64,000 bases of DNA from Flagellimonas meridianipacifica (GTDB taxonomy: Bacteria; Bacteroidota; Bacteroidia; Flavobacteriales; Flavobacteriaceae), in contig NZ_PVYX01000001.1 in assembly GCF_003001695.1 (NCBI RefSeq), forward strand, positions 186,001-250,000, given 5' to 3'. Below the pieces are notes generated by a model, which had not been told where the DNA came from, searched no databases, and saw only the letters and a program-made list of their open reading frames with translations. This document shows positions 54,783-63,778 of this stretch, one piece after another; within the stretch, counting starts at the first letter, position 1, and the number at the start of each line of letters is the position of its first letter. The position numbers and the translations under genes were made by a program.

Positions 54783-55274
54783 TTAGTCTTCTGTATCAAC
54801 AGGTTTTTGGGTTGACGTAACACTATCAATTTTCCATTCTTCATTATACTTTTTATAAATTGCTGTCCAAGCAAAGTGTGTTTCTTCTTGAATTTTATTC
54901 CCTTTCTGATCTTTATAAGTTAGGGTTACGATTTTGTCAACTAAAGTGTACGCCATACTTCCATCGTCTGAAAACCTAATTATTGGTTCTGATGCATCAT
55001 CCCATTTAACAAATTCGACTGCTGAGAAGTATTTGTTATAGCGTGATATTCTTTCTTCTTTTGTTGAACTGCTGATGACTCCATTACCTATACCTATAAA
55101 ATTATCGGAAAACTGGTTGGCAAAGGCATTTGAGTCTTTATTAAAATGATAATCTCTTTGAGCATTATGTAGTTCTAAAATTTTTTCTCGTTCCTTTGAT
55201 ATATCTATTACACCTTTTTTACTACAGGATATAGTAATCGTAAAAATTAAGATAAATAATAATACTGTTTTCAT
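54783..55274 (-). CDS. NTF2-like (DUF4440/SnoaL-type) lipoprotein
   Basis: 163 residues. Lipobox ITISC. The mature part has the NTF2-like layout: two helices (ILELHNAQRDYHFNKDSNAFANQF), then long strands AYTLVDKIVTLTY, ETHFAWTAIYKKYNEEWKIDSVTSTQ. These small domains bind diverse ligands or act as enzymes; no catalytic residues can be assigned. Single gene between repeats. Confidence 0.82.
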   Translation of the reverse strand: MKTVLLFILIFTITISCSKKGVIDISKEREKILELHNAQRDYHFNKDSNAFANQFSDNFIGIGNGVISSSTKEERISRYNKYFSAVEFVKWDDASEPIIRFSDDGSMAYTLVDKIVTLTYKDQKGNKIQEETHFAWTAIYKKYNEEWKIDSVTSTQKPVDTED

Positions 55275-55293
55275 ATTCTAATATTTAAATAGC

Positions 55294-55430
55294 TTGTGGC
55301 TAACGGTTTATGTATGACTCCGTTGCGGGAAATCCCTAAGGATTTCCGGGTAAGGAATCAGTACAAATTAAAAGGAGTAATATTATCTGAATTATAGAGT
55401 AACTATGGATTATACACATTGATAGACACT
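55294..55430 (-). repeat. attC-like inverted repeat, site 4
   Basis: Minus strand left end GTGTCTATCAATGTGTATAA (55429-55410), right end GGAGTCATACATAAAC (55321-55306) followed by CGTTAGCCAC. An internal perfect hairpin (GGAAATCC/GGATTTCC, 55329-55347) sits inside. It lies downstream of the DoxX-like gene. Confidence 0.55.
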
Positions 55431-55499
55431 GGGTCTTATGTTATCTGAGCAATACTCTTATAATGGTCGCATAAATATTGTTTTATAATTTCTATAATG

Positions 55500-55880
55500 C
55501 TAAAGCAATAAATATAGGTTCCCGAGAACCATTGCTGAAGTTATCACAGGTGTTCCTTTCATATGAAGCGCCACAGAAATAATAAAAATATTTATTGTTA
55601 CTGGTATCATAAGAATGCTAGATAGCACTACAAATCGATTAAAGAAAACTAGAACACCTATGATTATTTGAAAGTAACCAATAAAGTTCCAGTAAAATCC
55701 CGTTTCATACATTGCATTAAAGTATGAGCCAACAGGGTTGTCATTTGTTAAAATAGTAAATTTTATTCCAGGACATTTTCTTATTCCAGATATTATAAAA
55801 GTAAATCCCATTCCGATTTTAGCAGTCCAATAAACATATGTTAAGATGGGTTTAGTTTTTAAGTTGTCAATGGAGAACAT
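55500..55880 (-). CDS. DoxX-like small membrane protein
   Basis: 126 residues with four hydrophobic segments (about 14-32, 62-80, 84-103, 107-124). The pattern TYVYWTAKIGMGFTFIISGIRK and GYFQIIIGVLVFF resembles DoxX/DoxD-family proteins, whose role is usually unknown. It lies 13 bases downstream of the broken serine hydrolase gene. Confidence 0.72.
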   Translation of the reverse strand: MFSIDNLKTKPILTYVYWTAKIGMGFTFIISGIRKCPGIKFTILTNDNPVGSYFNAMYETGFYWNFIGYFQIIIGVLVFFNRFVVLSSILMIPVTINIFIISVALHMKGTPVITSAMVLGNLYLLL

Positions 55881-55893
55881 ATGTATAATAAGT

Positions 55894-57086
55894 TTACTCT
55901 TTAGGTTTAAGAGTATTTTCTATAAAGTTCTGAAAGAGTATGATCCAATCACTATCATCAAAAAGTTCTGCTTCATCACCGTTTCTCACTATTATAGTGT
56001 TGGCCCTTGGAGAAACATATATTATCTGCCCTAAGTTGCCTATAGCCATAAAGTCAGATTTTGTATTCTTTTCTGGAATTCCCCACCAAAGGTAGTTGTA
56101 AGTCCAAAATTTTGGATTACTAAAATTTTGATACGTGCTATCCATTTTAGGTTGCATAGATTCATCAATCCAAGAAGATTGCACAATTTGATTATTTTGC
56201 CATTTTCCATTATCTAAAGCTAGTTTTCCAATTTTTGCAAAATCTATGGCTCTTGCATTAAACCCGCTTTCCATTTTTTCAAAATTATTTTCGTCGGTAC
56301 TCCATGTGGCATCATACTCCGTTCCAATCTTTTGCCATATTTTGGATTCTAAATATTTTGAAATGGACTTTCCAGTAGTGCGCTCTAAGACTAGACCAAT
56401 TAGTAAAGCATTGTAATTATTGTATTTAAATTTAATTCCTGGTTTTTGCTCGATTTTAGAATGCTTTATAGCTACTTTTCTCAAGTTTGGATGATAGTAG
56501 GTTTTAGGGCTATCTCCAGTAACAAATGGGAAGCTTATATTATGGGAATAAGAAAGACCTGATTGCATTTTTAGCAAATGCATAATTGTAATATCTCTAA
56601 ATCTTATATCTTCTTTCTCAAGTTCTGGAACATATTTTGTAATTGGATCCTCAATGTTGCCGATTGCACCTTCATGTATGGCGATACCCATTAAAAGCGA
56701 TAAAATTGATTTAGAGACCGAAAACGATGTTTGTAATGAATTACGATCATTGCCAGAAAAGTAATTTTCGTATAATAATGTATCATTCCTTATTACAATA
56801 AAGGAATGAGTCTTTTTTTCTTTAAGAAGTTATCCAGATTGGATATGGTTGAATCTTCTTCAAAGGTTTTAACCACATCACTTGTTTGTGCTTTTGTGCC
56901 ATTAATGAATTTATATGCTACATGCGCCTTTTTAATGTCTGCATACTTAAATTTTTCAAAGTCATCATAGTCAGCATCTTGCCAAGCAACAACACGATAA
57001 ATATATCTTGGGCTGTAAAAACAAGATTGTGTCAAAGTCAAGAGTCCAATAATTAATAGGGTTCCAATAATAATTGGTTTTTTCAT
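55894..57086 (-). pseudogene. serine beta-lactamase-type hydrolase interrupted by a frameshift
   Basis: The first part (57086-56793) encodes a lipoprotein signal (TLTQSC) and an N-terminal domain, then hits a stop. The second part (ATG 56691 to 55894) encodes the rest. Reading back from 56691 in its own frame gives an unbroken protein stretch with the catalytic motif FSVSKSILSLLMG (about 56724-56686) up to the A7 run at 56813-56819. Adding one A there joins both frames into one protein of about 397 residues. So either one A was lost (mutation or base-call error) or expression uses slippage. Downstream motifs (YNNYNALLIG, WWGIPEKN, GNLGQIIYV) are intact. Confidence 0.85.
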
Positions 57087-57174
57087 TATCTAAAAGTTTC
57101 CAGCTAATGTACTTTTGACTTAGTACGGTTGGATATGTTTCCTAAGATTTTTGGTTCGAACCAATCGGAAAATA

Positions 57175-58332
57175 CTATTGAATACTTTTTTTCCTATAAT
57201 TTGAAGGTGTAGAATTCGTTTCCTTTTTGAAAGCCGAGAAGAAAGTGGACTTGGATTTGTAACCAAGATCATAAGCCAGTTGTTCCATTTTTAAATTAAA
57301 CTCATCACCTAATAGCCGTCTTTTGGCTTCTTCAATTCTATAGGAGTTTGTGAGAGTTATAAAACCAACTTGTAATTCCTCATTCAGAATTTGTGAAATA
57401 TTGTGAGTACTTAGGCCGCTTTTTTCGGAAAGCATTTTTAATGAAAAATCTTCATTGAGATAGAGCTTCTCAGTTTCTATCAAGGTGGTAATTTGGTTAA
57501 GCTTTTCTCTCTTGTAAAATGAGGATAATGATGACTTAGAGTATTTCTTACTCGGGAATTTAAAAAGATCAGTTTTACCAAGGAGATAAAGAGTAATAAG
57601 ATACATAGCAAAAACACTAAACAGATCTGCAGAATAATGTGGAAATGGACTTTTAAAGAATACTTAACCTTCAATCTTGCCTCCTTGCGAGAAGAAAAGA
57701 ATCAGGCTGCCTAATATCAAAATACCTGTTACATACGTCAACCAGTTAATTTTTTCCCGTTCAACTTTTTTATCATTTCTTCTATATTTTATGATTTGTA
57801 CTATTGAAACGCATCCATAAATAAACAAATGCAAGGACAAAAGTTCAACGACTACCCAACCCTGAATGTTCCATGGGTCAGTCGAAAAATGTGGTTTTAC
57901 TAATTCTGTTGGAATATTTGTCCGAAACTCCATGAGGTATATGGACTTTTTAAATACACCTCGTTGAAAAAAGAAGTTAAATGAATAAATAAAATAAAAC
58001 AGAAATGGAGTTAGATGAAAAAATTCGAACTTGAGCCTTTTTAGGTTCATTTGTGATTTACAATATAAGAATGTAAATGGACCTAATAGGAATATAAATG
58101 GGATGGATGTCATAAATATATGAGGGTAATAGCTCATATAACCCGTACGCAAAAAAAAGGACTCAATTTGCATAATGAGCAAAACCGTAATAATGTAAAC
58201 AATCAGTTTATGTTGTCGGTATCTCTTTTTTAAACTGAAAAAGTAAATAATAAGTATTGCCTGAACAATTCCAAAAATGATAGCGGTAGTGATAGGACCA
58301 AATTCTAGTATCGGATTTGAGGTTGAAATCAC
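57175..58332 (-). pseudogene. AraC-family regulator with membrane N-terminus, interrupted by in-frame TAA
   Basis: Codons from 58332 run to TAA at 57666-57664, and the same frame continues without shift (VFFKSPFPHYSADLFSVFA, 57663-57607) into the ATG at 57606 and the AraC domain. The N-terminal 222 residues have about seven membrane segments. The C-terminal domain has two HTH motifs (LKMLSEKSGLSTHNISQIL; MEQLAYDLGYKSKSTFFSAFKKE). The whole would be about 385 residues, a common Bacteroidota layout. The stop falls just before the last membrane segment, separating sensor from DNA-binding domain. Confidence 0.85.
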
Positions 58333-58387
58333 TTTAGTAAAACTTTTTATTGATTAATTATTGTTTGCTTTTACCCAATTATGAAAC

Positions 58388-58446
58388 TTGTGGCTAACGT
58401 GTTCGTGTATGAACCGATTCAATGGTTTATACACATTGTTGTGCTT
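58388..58446 (-). repeat. attC-like inverted repeat, site 5 (most compact)
   Basis: Minus strand left arm GCACAACAATGTGTATAAAC (58444-58425), 8-base middle, right arm GGTTCATACACGAACACGTT (58416-58397) followed by AGCCACAAG. Arms GTGTATAAACC and GGTTCATACAC pair with one bulge. Only 59 bases long, it is the clearest single site. Confidence 0.65.
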
Positions 58447-58494
58447 AGTTTTTCTTTAATCCATTATTTTGATTGGTTAGAAATTTTTTAGCCT

Positions 58495-59004
58495 TTAAAG
58501 GAGGCTGTTAATAGGGTATTTATCTTTTATTTCACTTAATTTTTCTCTTTGATTTACTCCAAATTCAATAAATGATCCATCAAAAAATTGTAAGAACGGA
58601 CTTTTTAATAACGCTCCAAAACCAGGTGATTGCACTACACCTTCAACTAGAGCTTTTCTAGAATTCCAATCTCTTTCATTCAGCATTTTATTTTTGTGCT
58701 GTAAAAATAAATTCTCGACATGACGCACTTCTGCAGCAAAAAAGTAAAAACCTTGATTGTATTCTTCTTCGGTCAATGAATCGGGACTAGCTCTAAAACA
58801 CGAAACTATTCTTGCCGATTCTTTAGAATTTGCAAAACTTAAAAGTAATTGAATATCTAGAGTCGTAATTTCATGAAATGTCGATGCTTGAGTAGCTTTA
58901 GTATTATCTCGAATTTGAAAACCAACGAAAATCAGTGAAATAATCACAGCCATCGCTGATATGATTTCAGCAATCAAAGCATATTCCTGGAGTATTTCAT
59001 TCAT
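58495..59004 (-). CDS. membrane-anchored hypothetical protein
   Basis: 169 residues. One N-terminal membrane segment (IAEIISAMAVIISLIFVGFQI) is followed by a soluble helical domain beginning RDNTKATQASTFHEIT. This layout recurs in a family of short anchored proteins of unknown function in marine bacteria; I cannot give a name. It is a single gene between attC-like repeats. Confidence 0.75.
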   Translation of the reverse strand: MNEILQEYALIAEIISAMAVIISLIFVGFQIRDNTKATQASTFHEITTLDIQLLLSFANSKESARIVSCFRASPDSLTEEEYNQGFYFFAAEVRHVENLFLQHKNKMLNERDWNSRKALVEGVVQSPGFGALLKSPFLQFFDGSFIEFGVNQREKLSEIKDKYPINSLL

Positions 59005-59048
59005 ATCTCTATTTTCTAATGTTATTGAATTCGTTTAATTTAAATTAA

Positions 59049-59346
59049 GCACAACGACCCGCTAAACGTAGTTCCGGGATTTTTATGGAAATATAGCGAA
59101 ATCGTTCGACTGTCGTGTGCGAAGCTGTCCATGCTAGGTTGCTTGGCCTCGCATTCGACAGTCTGTCAAGAAGGCCGCAGAGCGGCCGTATCTTGTCGAT
59201 TTTGCTGTATTGGGAATAAAAATTTCGGGATCAAATTACCGTTTAGTGCCCTGTTATGGCACGTTGCCGCTTGAGCGGCTCCGTTGCCCCAAGCTGTATG
59301 GAGCTTGACCGATGGTAATTTGGTTTAGCGGGTCGTTAGGGCACAT
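59049..59346 (+). repeat. long attC-like inverted repeat, site 6, opposite orientation
   Basis: Left end GCACAACGACCCGCTAAACG (59049-59068) and right end GGTTTAGCGGGTCGTTAGGG (59322-59341) then CAC: a perfect 13-bp arm pair inside similar ends. The interior (about 250 bases) contains several small hairpins, e.g. GCCGCTTGAGCGGC (59268-59281), CAAGCTGTATGGAGCTTG (59290-59307) and ATTCGACAGTC facing GTTCGACTGTC. No ORF is seen. Confidence 0.6.
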
Positions 59347-59403
59347 TTCTTTTGGGGCGGGAGTGCGCCAGCACGTAGCGACAAAAGTCAGCCGAGGGCT
59401 GAA

Positions 59404-59540
59404 TGTGCCCTAACGGTCTCGGCTATGAGTAGTTGCGTGGGTTAGCACTTAACTTTGCAAGTACATACCGAACTGAAAATCCGCGAGGATTTTCAGAAGC
59501 AGGCGAGACCAAGCAATTACTTATAGCCATTGTTGTGCGT
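59404..59540 (-). repeat. attC-like inverted repeat, site 7
   Basis: Minus strand left end CGCACAACAATGGCTATAAG (59540-59521), right end CTACTCATAGCCGAGACCGT (59433-59414) then TAGGGCAC. An inner hairpin GAAAATCCGCGAGGATTTTC lies at 59475-59494. Its right end and that of site 6 face each other as GTTAGGGCACATT (59334-59346) and AATGTGCCCTAAC (59402-59414). It lies just after the cupin gene stop. Confidence 0.6.
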
Positions 59541-59547
59541 TCGTATT

Positions 59548-60003
59548 TTATTCTTTCATTTCTACTCTAATCAGCCGAATAGTTTTCGTATCGCTTAAAT
59601 TTTCTACCGTATGAGGTGCTTCAGGGTCTTTATACATTGTCAAAGGAAAAACAAGAGGTTCAGGTAACTTCCGAGTATCCATAATCACATTACCTTCTGC
59701 GTCTCGGTCAATGAAATCTCCTGCATCCATAATATATAGGACACTTTTCCATTGATGATGATGTACTGGCTCAATTTCGTTTGGTAAGACGGTTACTTCT
59801 AAAACTCTTACTTTATCATTTTCCAATAGTATTTTATGATTATTTGGTGCAGACACAACTGCATCTTGGTCTTTTGGCCAATCAGCTGGATTTCCTGTTT
59901 TATACAAAAGTTTTTGTTCGTCTGTTATTTGTCCGAATACTGAAATAGTTGAAAATACTGTATAGCAAATCGTAGTAATTAAAAATTTTGAAGTTGATTT
60001 CAT
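59548..60003 (-). CDS. exported cupin-domain protein
   Basis: 151 residues with a signal peptide (ending SVFGQ). The cupin core is readable: VRVLEVTVLPNEIEPVHHHQWKSVLYIMDAGDF (metal-binding histidines in HHHQ) and the second half PLTMYKDPEAPHTVENLS (histidine in PHTV). The function of such small cupins varies, and no substrate can be given. It is flanked by site 7 on its 3' side. Confidence 0.85.
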   Translation of the reverse strand: MKSTSKFLITTICYTVFSTISVFGQITDEQKLLYKTGNPADWPKDQDAVVSAPNNHKILLENDKVRVLEVTVLPNEIEPVHHHQWKSVLYIMDAGDFIDRDAEGNVIMDTRKLPEPLVFPLTMYKDPEAPHTVENLSDTKTIRLIRVEMKE

Positions 60004-60390
60004 ATTTGGTCAGTTTTAGTTTTAAGTGCTTACTCTAATCGGTTTTCAGCTATCCCGTTTTGCTTTATTAAACAGTTGTTTGTCATATGACGCACAACAG
60101 GGGAATATAGTTATTAACTAATATAGGATTATATCATCATTGATTATATACCGTTTATATTTCTCACCTTTCTACAGATTTACCTCCCTTAAATGGGCGA
60201 GTTATTGAGACTTTTCGGAGTGAATTAGTAGATTCCCTAGAAACGTTGATTTTATGGGATTAATCTAAACTCCATCCGAGACAAAATGCCTACCCTGGTT
60301 CAAGATAGAAGTTGGGAACGCGAAAGATTTCCTTCTTAGATGATTGATTTATCATACCTGAAATTTTAGTAGGCAACTTCGAGTATCATT
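60004..60390. other. gap of 387 bases without recognised gene
   Basis: No convincing ORF. GCACAAC at 60092-60098 (in GACGCACAACAGG) resembles one end of the nearby repeats, but no matching partner was found. The rest is AT-rich with no clear terminator or promoter. Confidence 0.4.
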
Positions 60391-60744
60391 TTATCCTATT
60401 TTGGTTCCATTCTGTATTTCTCGCTCAGGTTGAATCAAAGTCACTTCATTGTTCTCACCAACACCACCCAAAATCAGACACTCGCTCATAAAGTTCGCTA
60501 TCTGTTTGGGCGGGAAATTCATGACCGCCACAACTTGTTTGCCAATCACGTTCTCTGGACGGTATAGGTCGGTTATCTGCGCAGATGTTTTACGAAATCC
60601 AAAATCACCAAAATCGATAATCATTTTATACGCTGGATTTCTAGCTTCTTTAAAAATCTCACAGGAAACTACAGTACCGATTCTCAATTCAATTTTTGCA
60701 AAATCATTCCACTGAATTATATTATTATATTCCTTTGAGATCAT
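60391..60744 (-). CDS. csaA: tRNA-binding protein CsaA
   Basis: 117 residues from ATG 60744; an ATG at 60780 would add 12 residues not typical of the family. The OB-fold tRNA-binding domain is plain: FAKIELRIGTVVSCEIFKEARNPAYKMIIDFG, then SAQITDLY and VAVMNFPPKQIANFMSECLILG. CsaA is a small dimer with tRNA-binding and chaperone-like properties. It lies at the right end of the cassette-like region and has no gene neighbour in a shared transcript. Confidence 0.9.
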   Translation of the reverse strand: MISKEYNNIIQWNDFAKIELRIGTVVSCEIFKEARNPAYKMIIDFGDFGFRKTSAQITDLYRPENVIGKQVVAVMNFPPKQIANFMSECLILGGVGENNEVTLIQPEREIQNGTKIG

Positions 60745-61048
60745 AACTGTGCTTTTGGGGTTGCCATGATAAAATAGCATTTGTTTTGTAAACGCACATC
60801 GGCCTACTAAATTAACAAATAGCTTAAATGGGAATGTTCTACAAAACTAAGATGCTCTACGCATCAACCTCATCGTAACGGCCAGGGTTCTAAGGTTGCT
60901 GCTTGTTATATTCCCTATTGTGAAGTAATTTCAAGAAATACGTTGGTCGTTTGGACGTATACCCGAATGGAAATGAACGCTGTGGAACTTGATTTTACTT
61001 TCTGTAAAAGCATCGATGATAGGATTCATCATTTTAAAATAAACTTTA

Positions 61049-61612
61049 ATGCACGAAAGACTTAGGAACCATTTTGAAGAAATCGTTGATCTGACCGATC
61101 AGGAGTTCGCTTTTGTGCTTACCCAGTTCAAGACAAGGGAATTCGAAAAGGGTGATTTCATTTTTCAAAATGGTGATCCGATCAAATATGCATATTTCAT
61201 TGTTTCCGGACTTGTGAAGCTTGTGTACCATGATGAGAACGCCAACGAACATATCGTTTCCTTTGCCATGGAGGACTGGTGGGAGAGTGACTTTAATGCT
61301 TTTTTCAACCGATCGGAGGCAACCTACTCCCTAAAATGCTTGGAAGCTACCCGGGTATGTTACCTTACTTTGGAAGGCTACCAAAAACTAAGTAAGGGAC
61401 TACCAAAAATGGGGATCTTTTGGCTCCAAAAATCAAATGGGGGATTCATGAGCTCCCAACGACGAATCCTTTCCCTGCTCACCACAAATCCAAAAGAAAG
61501 GTACGAGCAATTTTTAAAGGAATACCCTTCCCTTGGGCAAAGAATTTCCAAGACACAAATAGCGGCTTATTTAGGTGTTTCCCGAGAAACCCTAAGTCGA
61601 CTCCACTCCTAG
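61049..61612 (+). CDS. Crp/Fnr-family transcriptional regulator
   Basis: 187 residues. The cyclic-nucleotide-binding fold (residues 15-115: FEKGDFIFQNGDPIKYAYFIVSGLVKL) is followed by an HTH (RISKTQIAAYLGVSRETLSRLHS). No N-terminal Fe-S cysteines, so it is not an oxygen-sensing FNR. The effector is unknown. It lies 115 bases upstream of the RidA-esterase pair and may control it. Confidence 0.88.
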   Translation: MHERLRNHFEEIVDLTDQEFAFVLTQFKTREFEKGDFIFQNGDPIKYAYFIVSGLVKLVYHDENANEHIVSFAMEDWWESDFNAFFNRSEATYSLKCLEATRVCYLTLEGYQKLSKGLPKMGIFWLQKSNGGFMSSQRRILSLLTTNPKERYEQFLKEYPSLGQRISKTQIAAYLGVSRETLSRLHS

Positions 61613-61727
61613 CAAGTGTTTTTGTGACCCAAATCACAACTGATGGGCCATTTCTGTGAGTTGGCTCACAGGTATGGCCTTTGTCCATTTTTCAACTTTG
61701 TACCATAAACTTTTAATAACATTTGAG

Positions 61728-62195
61728 ATGGAACGAATTACAGTTTTAGCAATTGTGCTGCTAACGATAGCAAACCTTCGTGCTCAAGAAAAAACAGAGA
61801 AAAACATGGAAAGAAAAGAAATCAACCCCTGGACATGGCAAGATGAGCGTCATTACGCTCAGGCCATTGAAGTAAAGAACCCTGAAAGAACCTTGTACAT
61901 ATCAGGTCAGACCGCAATCGATGCCAACGGCATCTCAAGTACGGCTGATTTCAAAAGTCAGTTGCTTTTATCGATTGCCAACCTTGAAGAGGTACTGGTA
62001 AAGGCAGGATACAAAAACACGGATATTACCCGGATTACTTTGTATACCACATCCTTTGATGAATTGGGCCAGAACTTTGGAACCATTCAGGAATGGATTG
62101 TATCGAACAACATTAGAACGGCAATAACCGTGGTGGAGGTCAGTAAACTGTTTGAAACCACAGTGGTGGAACTGGAGGCAACAGCCGCGAAATAA
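61728..62195 (+). CDS. exported RidA-family protein
   Basis: 155 residues from ATG 61728, where a signal peptide begins (ERITVLAIVLLTIANLRAQ); the longer reading from 61656 is rejected. The RidA/YjgF fold follows: TLYISGQTAIDANG, LEEVLVKAGYKNTDITRITLYTT, and AITVVEVSKLF with VVELEATA at the end. The catalytic arginine of enamine deaminases (usually in xxRxxxxV near the end, IRTAITVVEV) appears present. Periplasmic RidA proteins are less usual than cytoplasmic ones. Confidence 0.85.
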   Translation: MERITVLAIVLLTIANLRAQEKTEKNMERKEINPWTWQDERHYAQAIEVKNPERTLYISGQTAIDANGISSTADFKSQLLLSIANLEEVLVKAGYKNTDITRITLYTTSFDELGQNFGTIQEWIVSNNIRTAITVVEVSKLFETTVVELEATAAK

Positions 62196-62207
62196 CAAAA
62201 CATTAAA

Positions 62208-63239
62208 ATGATGAAGACTTTAATTAAACTTTTAATACTTATTGCGATAAGCAATCCGGTAAAGGGTCAAGTAGAGGACTATTTGACAGATCAACACCTT
62301 GATCGAGGAACCAAAGAGTTTTTAAAAGCTCTCAATACCTCCGGTGGACTTGCCCTGGAGACGCTTTCAAAAGAAGATGCCCGGCAGGTCTTAATTGGGG
62401 CACAGGCCGCTGCGGATGTTGATTTTTCTGGTATCGAGGAATCAGAAAAAACAATCGAGGCGGATGGATACGAAATCAGCTTGAACGTTGTTCGCCCCGA
62501 AGGCGTGGAAGGGGAACTTCCAGTATTCATCTTCGTTCATGGTGGCGGATGGATTTTGGGAGATTACCCCACACATAAGCGGATGGTGCGGGACTTGGTT
62601 GTAAGATCTGGCTTATCGGCGGTATTTGTAAACTATACTCCATCCCCAGAGGCTAAGTACCCGAAGGCCATCAATGAAATTTATGCTGCCACCAAATGGG
62701 TTTCCGAAAATGGGAAACAGATCAATGTTGATGGATCAAGATTGGCCTTGGTCGGAAACAGCGTAGGGGGCAATATGGCGACGGTAACTGCAATTAAGGC
62801 CAAGGAACAGGGTGGACCCGATATCAAGCTACAAGTGCTTCTTTGGCCGGTAACGGATGCTTCATTTTCCCAAAAGTCATATGAAAAATATGCCAAGGAC
62901 AGGTTCCTGACCACTCCGATCATGAAATGGATGTGGGACCAGTATACGACAGATCCAGAAGAAAGAAGATCCATTTATGCTTCTCCGCTCCAAGCTTCTT
63001 TGGAACAATTGACAGGCCTCCCACCGACTTTGATTCAAGTTGCAGAGAACGATATCTTAAGGGATGAAGCAGAAGCCTATGGGGGAAAACTTGATAAAGC
63101 GGGTGTACCTGTGACCATAGTGCGCTACAATGGAATGATTCATGATTTTGGGTTATTGAACTTCTTGGCCGAACTACCGACAACCAAGTCTATGTTCGAT
63201 CATGCAGCCACAGAGCTTAGAAACCACCTGTTTAAATAA
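62208..63239 (+). CDS. exported alpha/beta hydrolase, HSL-type esterase/lipase
   Basis: 343 residues with a signal peptide (IAISNPVKGQ). Hormone-sensitive-lipase family motifs: HGGGW (oxyanion hole, about 109-113), the nucleophile GNSVGG (GDSAG variant with Asn), the acid in ENDILRDEAEAYG, and the histidine in GMIHDFG. It hydrolyses short-chain esters. It lies 12 bases after RidA and is closed by the terminator at 63257. Confidence 0.9.
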   Translation: MMKTLIKLLILIAISNPVKGQVEDYLTDQHLDRGTKEFLKALNTSGGLALETLSKEDARQVLIGAQAAADVDFSGIEESEKTIEADGYEISLNVVRPEGVEGELPVFIFVHGGGWILGDYPTHKRMVRDLVVRSGLSAVFVNYTPSPEAKYPKAINEIYAATKWVSENGKQINVDGSRLALVGNSVGGNMATVTAIKAKEQGGPDIKLQVLLWPVTDASFSQKSYEKYAKDRFLTTPIMKWMWDQYTTDPEERRSIYASPLQASLEQLTGLPPTLIQVAENDILRDEAEAYGGKLDKAGVPVTIVRYNGMIHDFGLLNFLAELPTTKSMFDHAATELRNHLFK

Positions 63240-63256
63240 CCGGTACATCCATCAAC

Positions 63257-63284
63257 AAAAAGCCACTCACATGAGTGGCTTTTT
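63257..63284. terminator. strong bidirectional intrinsic terminator
   Basis: A 13-bp perfect inverted repeat (63257-63269 AAAAAGCCACTCA, 63272-63284 TGAGTGGCTTTTT) with a 2-base centre. Runs of A and T on both sides make it work for either strand. It lies 17 bases after the esterase stop. Confidence 0.92.
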
Positions 63285-63562
63285 GTCTTGTATTCTATAT
63301 TTTTCCAGGGATGAAGTGCCCTTAGGCTCAAAGTTTCCAATGTATTTACCATAATAACCAACATGAAGTGGTTTCTGGCAGATTCTAGGTGTCCAGTAAA
63401 ACCGTCTTTTCATGAGACAAATTCGCCTGATTTTTACTTTTTAAACTATCAAGTTCAATTCTTGGTCTTTTTATGTTGTATCACAAATTGACTTTTTATG
63501 GAACACATCAAAAACTGTGGATGAATATATAATTCGGGTTCTTGGCAGTATACTATCAATAC
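63285..63562. other. gap without gene
   Basis: About 280 bases with no credible ORF, tRNA or repeat seen. It separates the esterase terminator from the small leftward genes at the edge. Confidence 0.4.
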
Positions 63563-63766
63563 TTATGGCGGGTAAATTACACCCATGGAAACCATCACTT
63601 TTATCCAATGTGTTTTTTGCTGTTCCCTTTCTGACATAGGTTTGGGTTGTGGTGCACTATCCATTCCGTCCCTTTCCTTTTTCTTTCGGACAAGGATGGC
63701 TTCCAACTCCTCTATAGAGAGGGTTTCTACCACGGCATCGAGTATTTTGTTGTTCACCAAATCCAC
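63563..63766 (-). CDS. small hypothetical protein (GTG start)
   Basis: 67 residues from GTG 63766, starting in frame after the stop of the previous small gene. It has a helical N-terminal half (LDAVVETLSIEELEAILVRKKKERD) and a charged, proline-containing tail. No family recognised. The tight spacing of three small leftward genes is typical of phage or mobile-element modules. Confidence 0.5.
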   Translation of the reverse strand: MDLVNNKILDAVVETLSIEELEAILVRKKKERDGMDSAPQPKPMSEREQQKTHWIKVMVSMGVIYPP

Positions 63767-63778
63767 ACCTACAGATTC

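Noticed and set aside
52105-59540. The repeats as transposon ends or a CRISPR array
   Set aside because: They are imperfect inverted repeats of varied length, with no transposase, no target duplications and no regular spacers.
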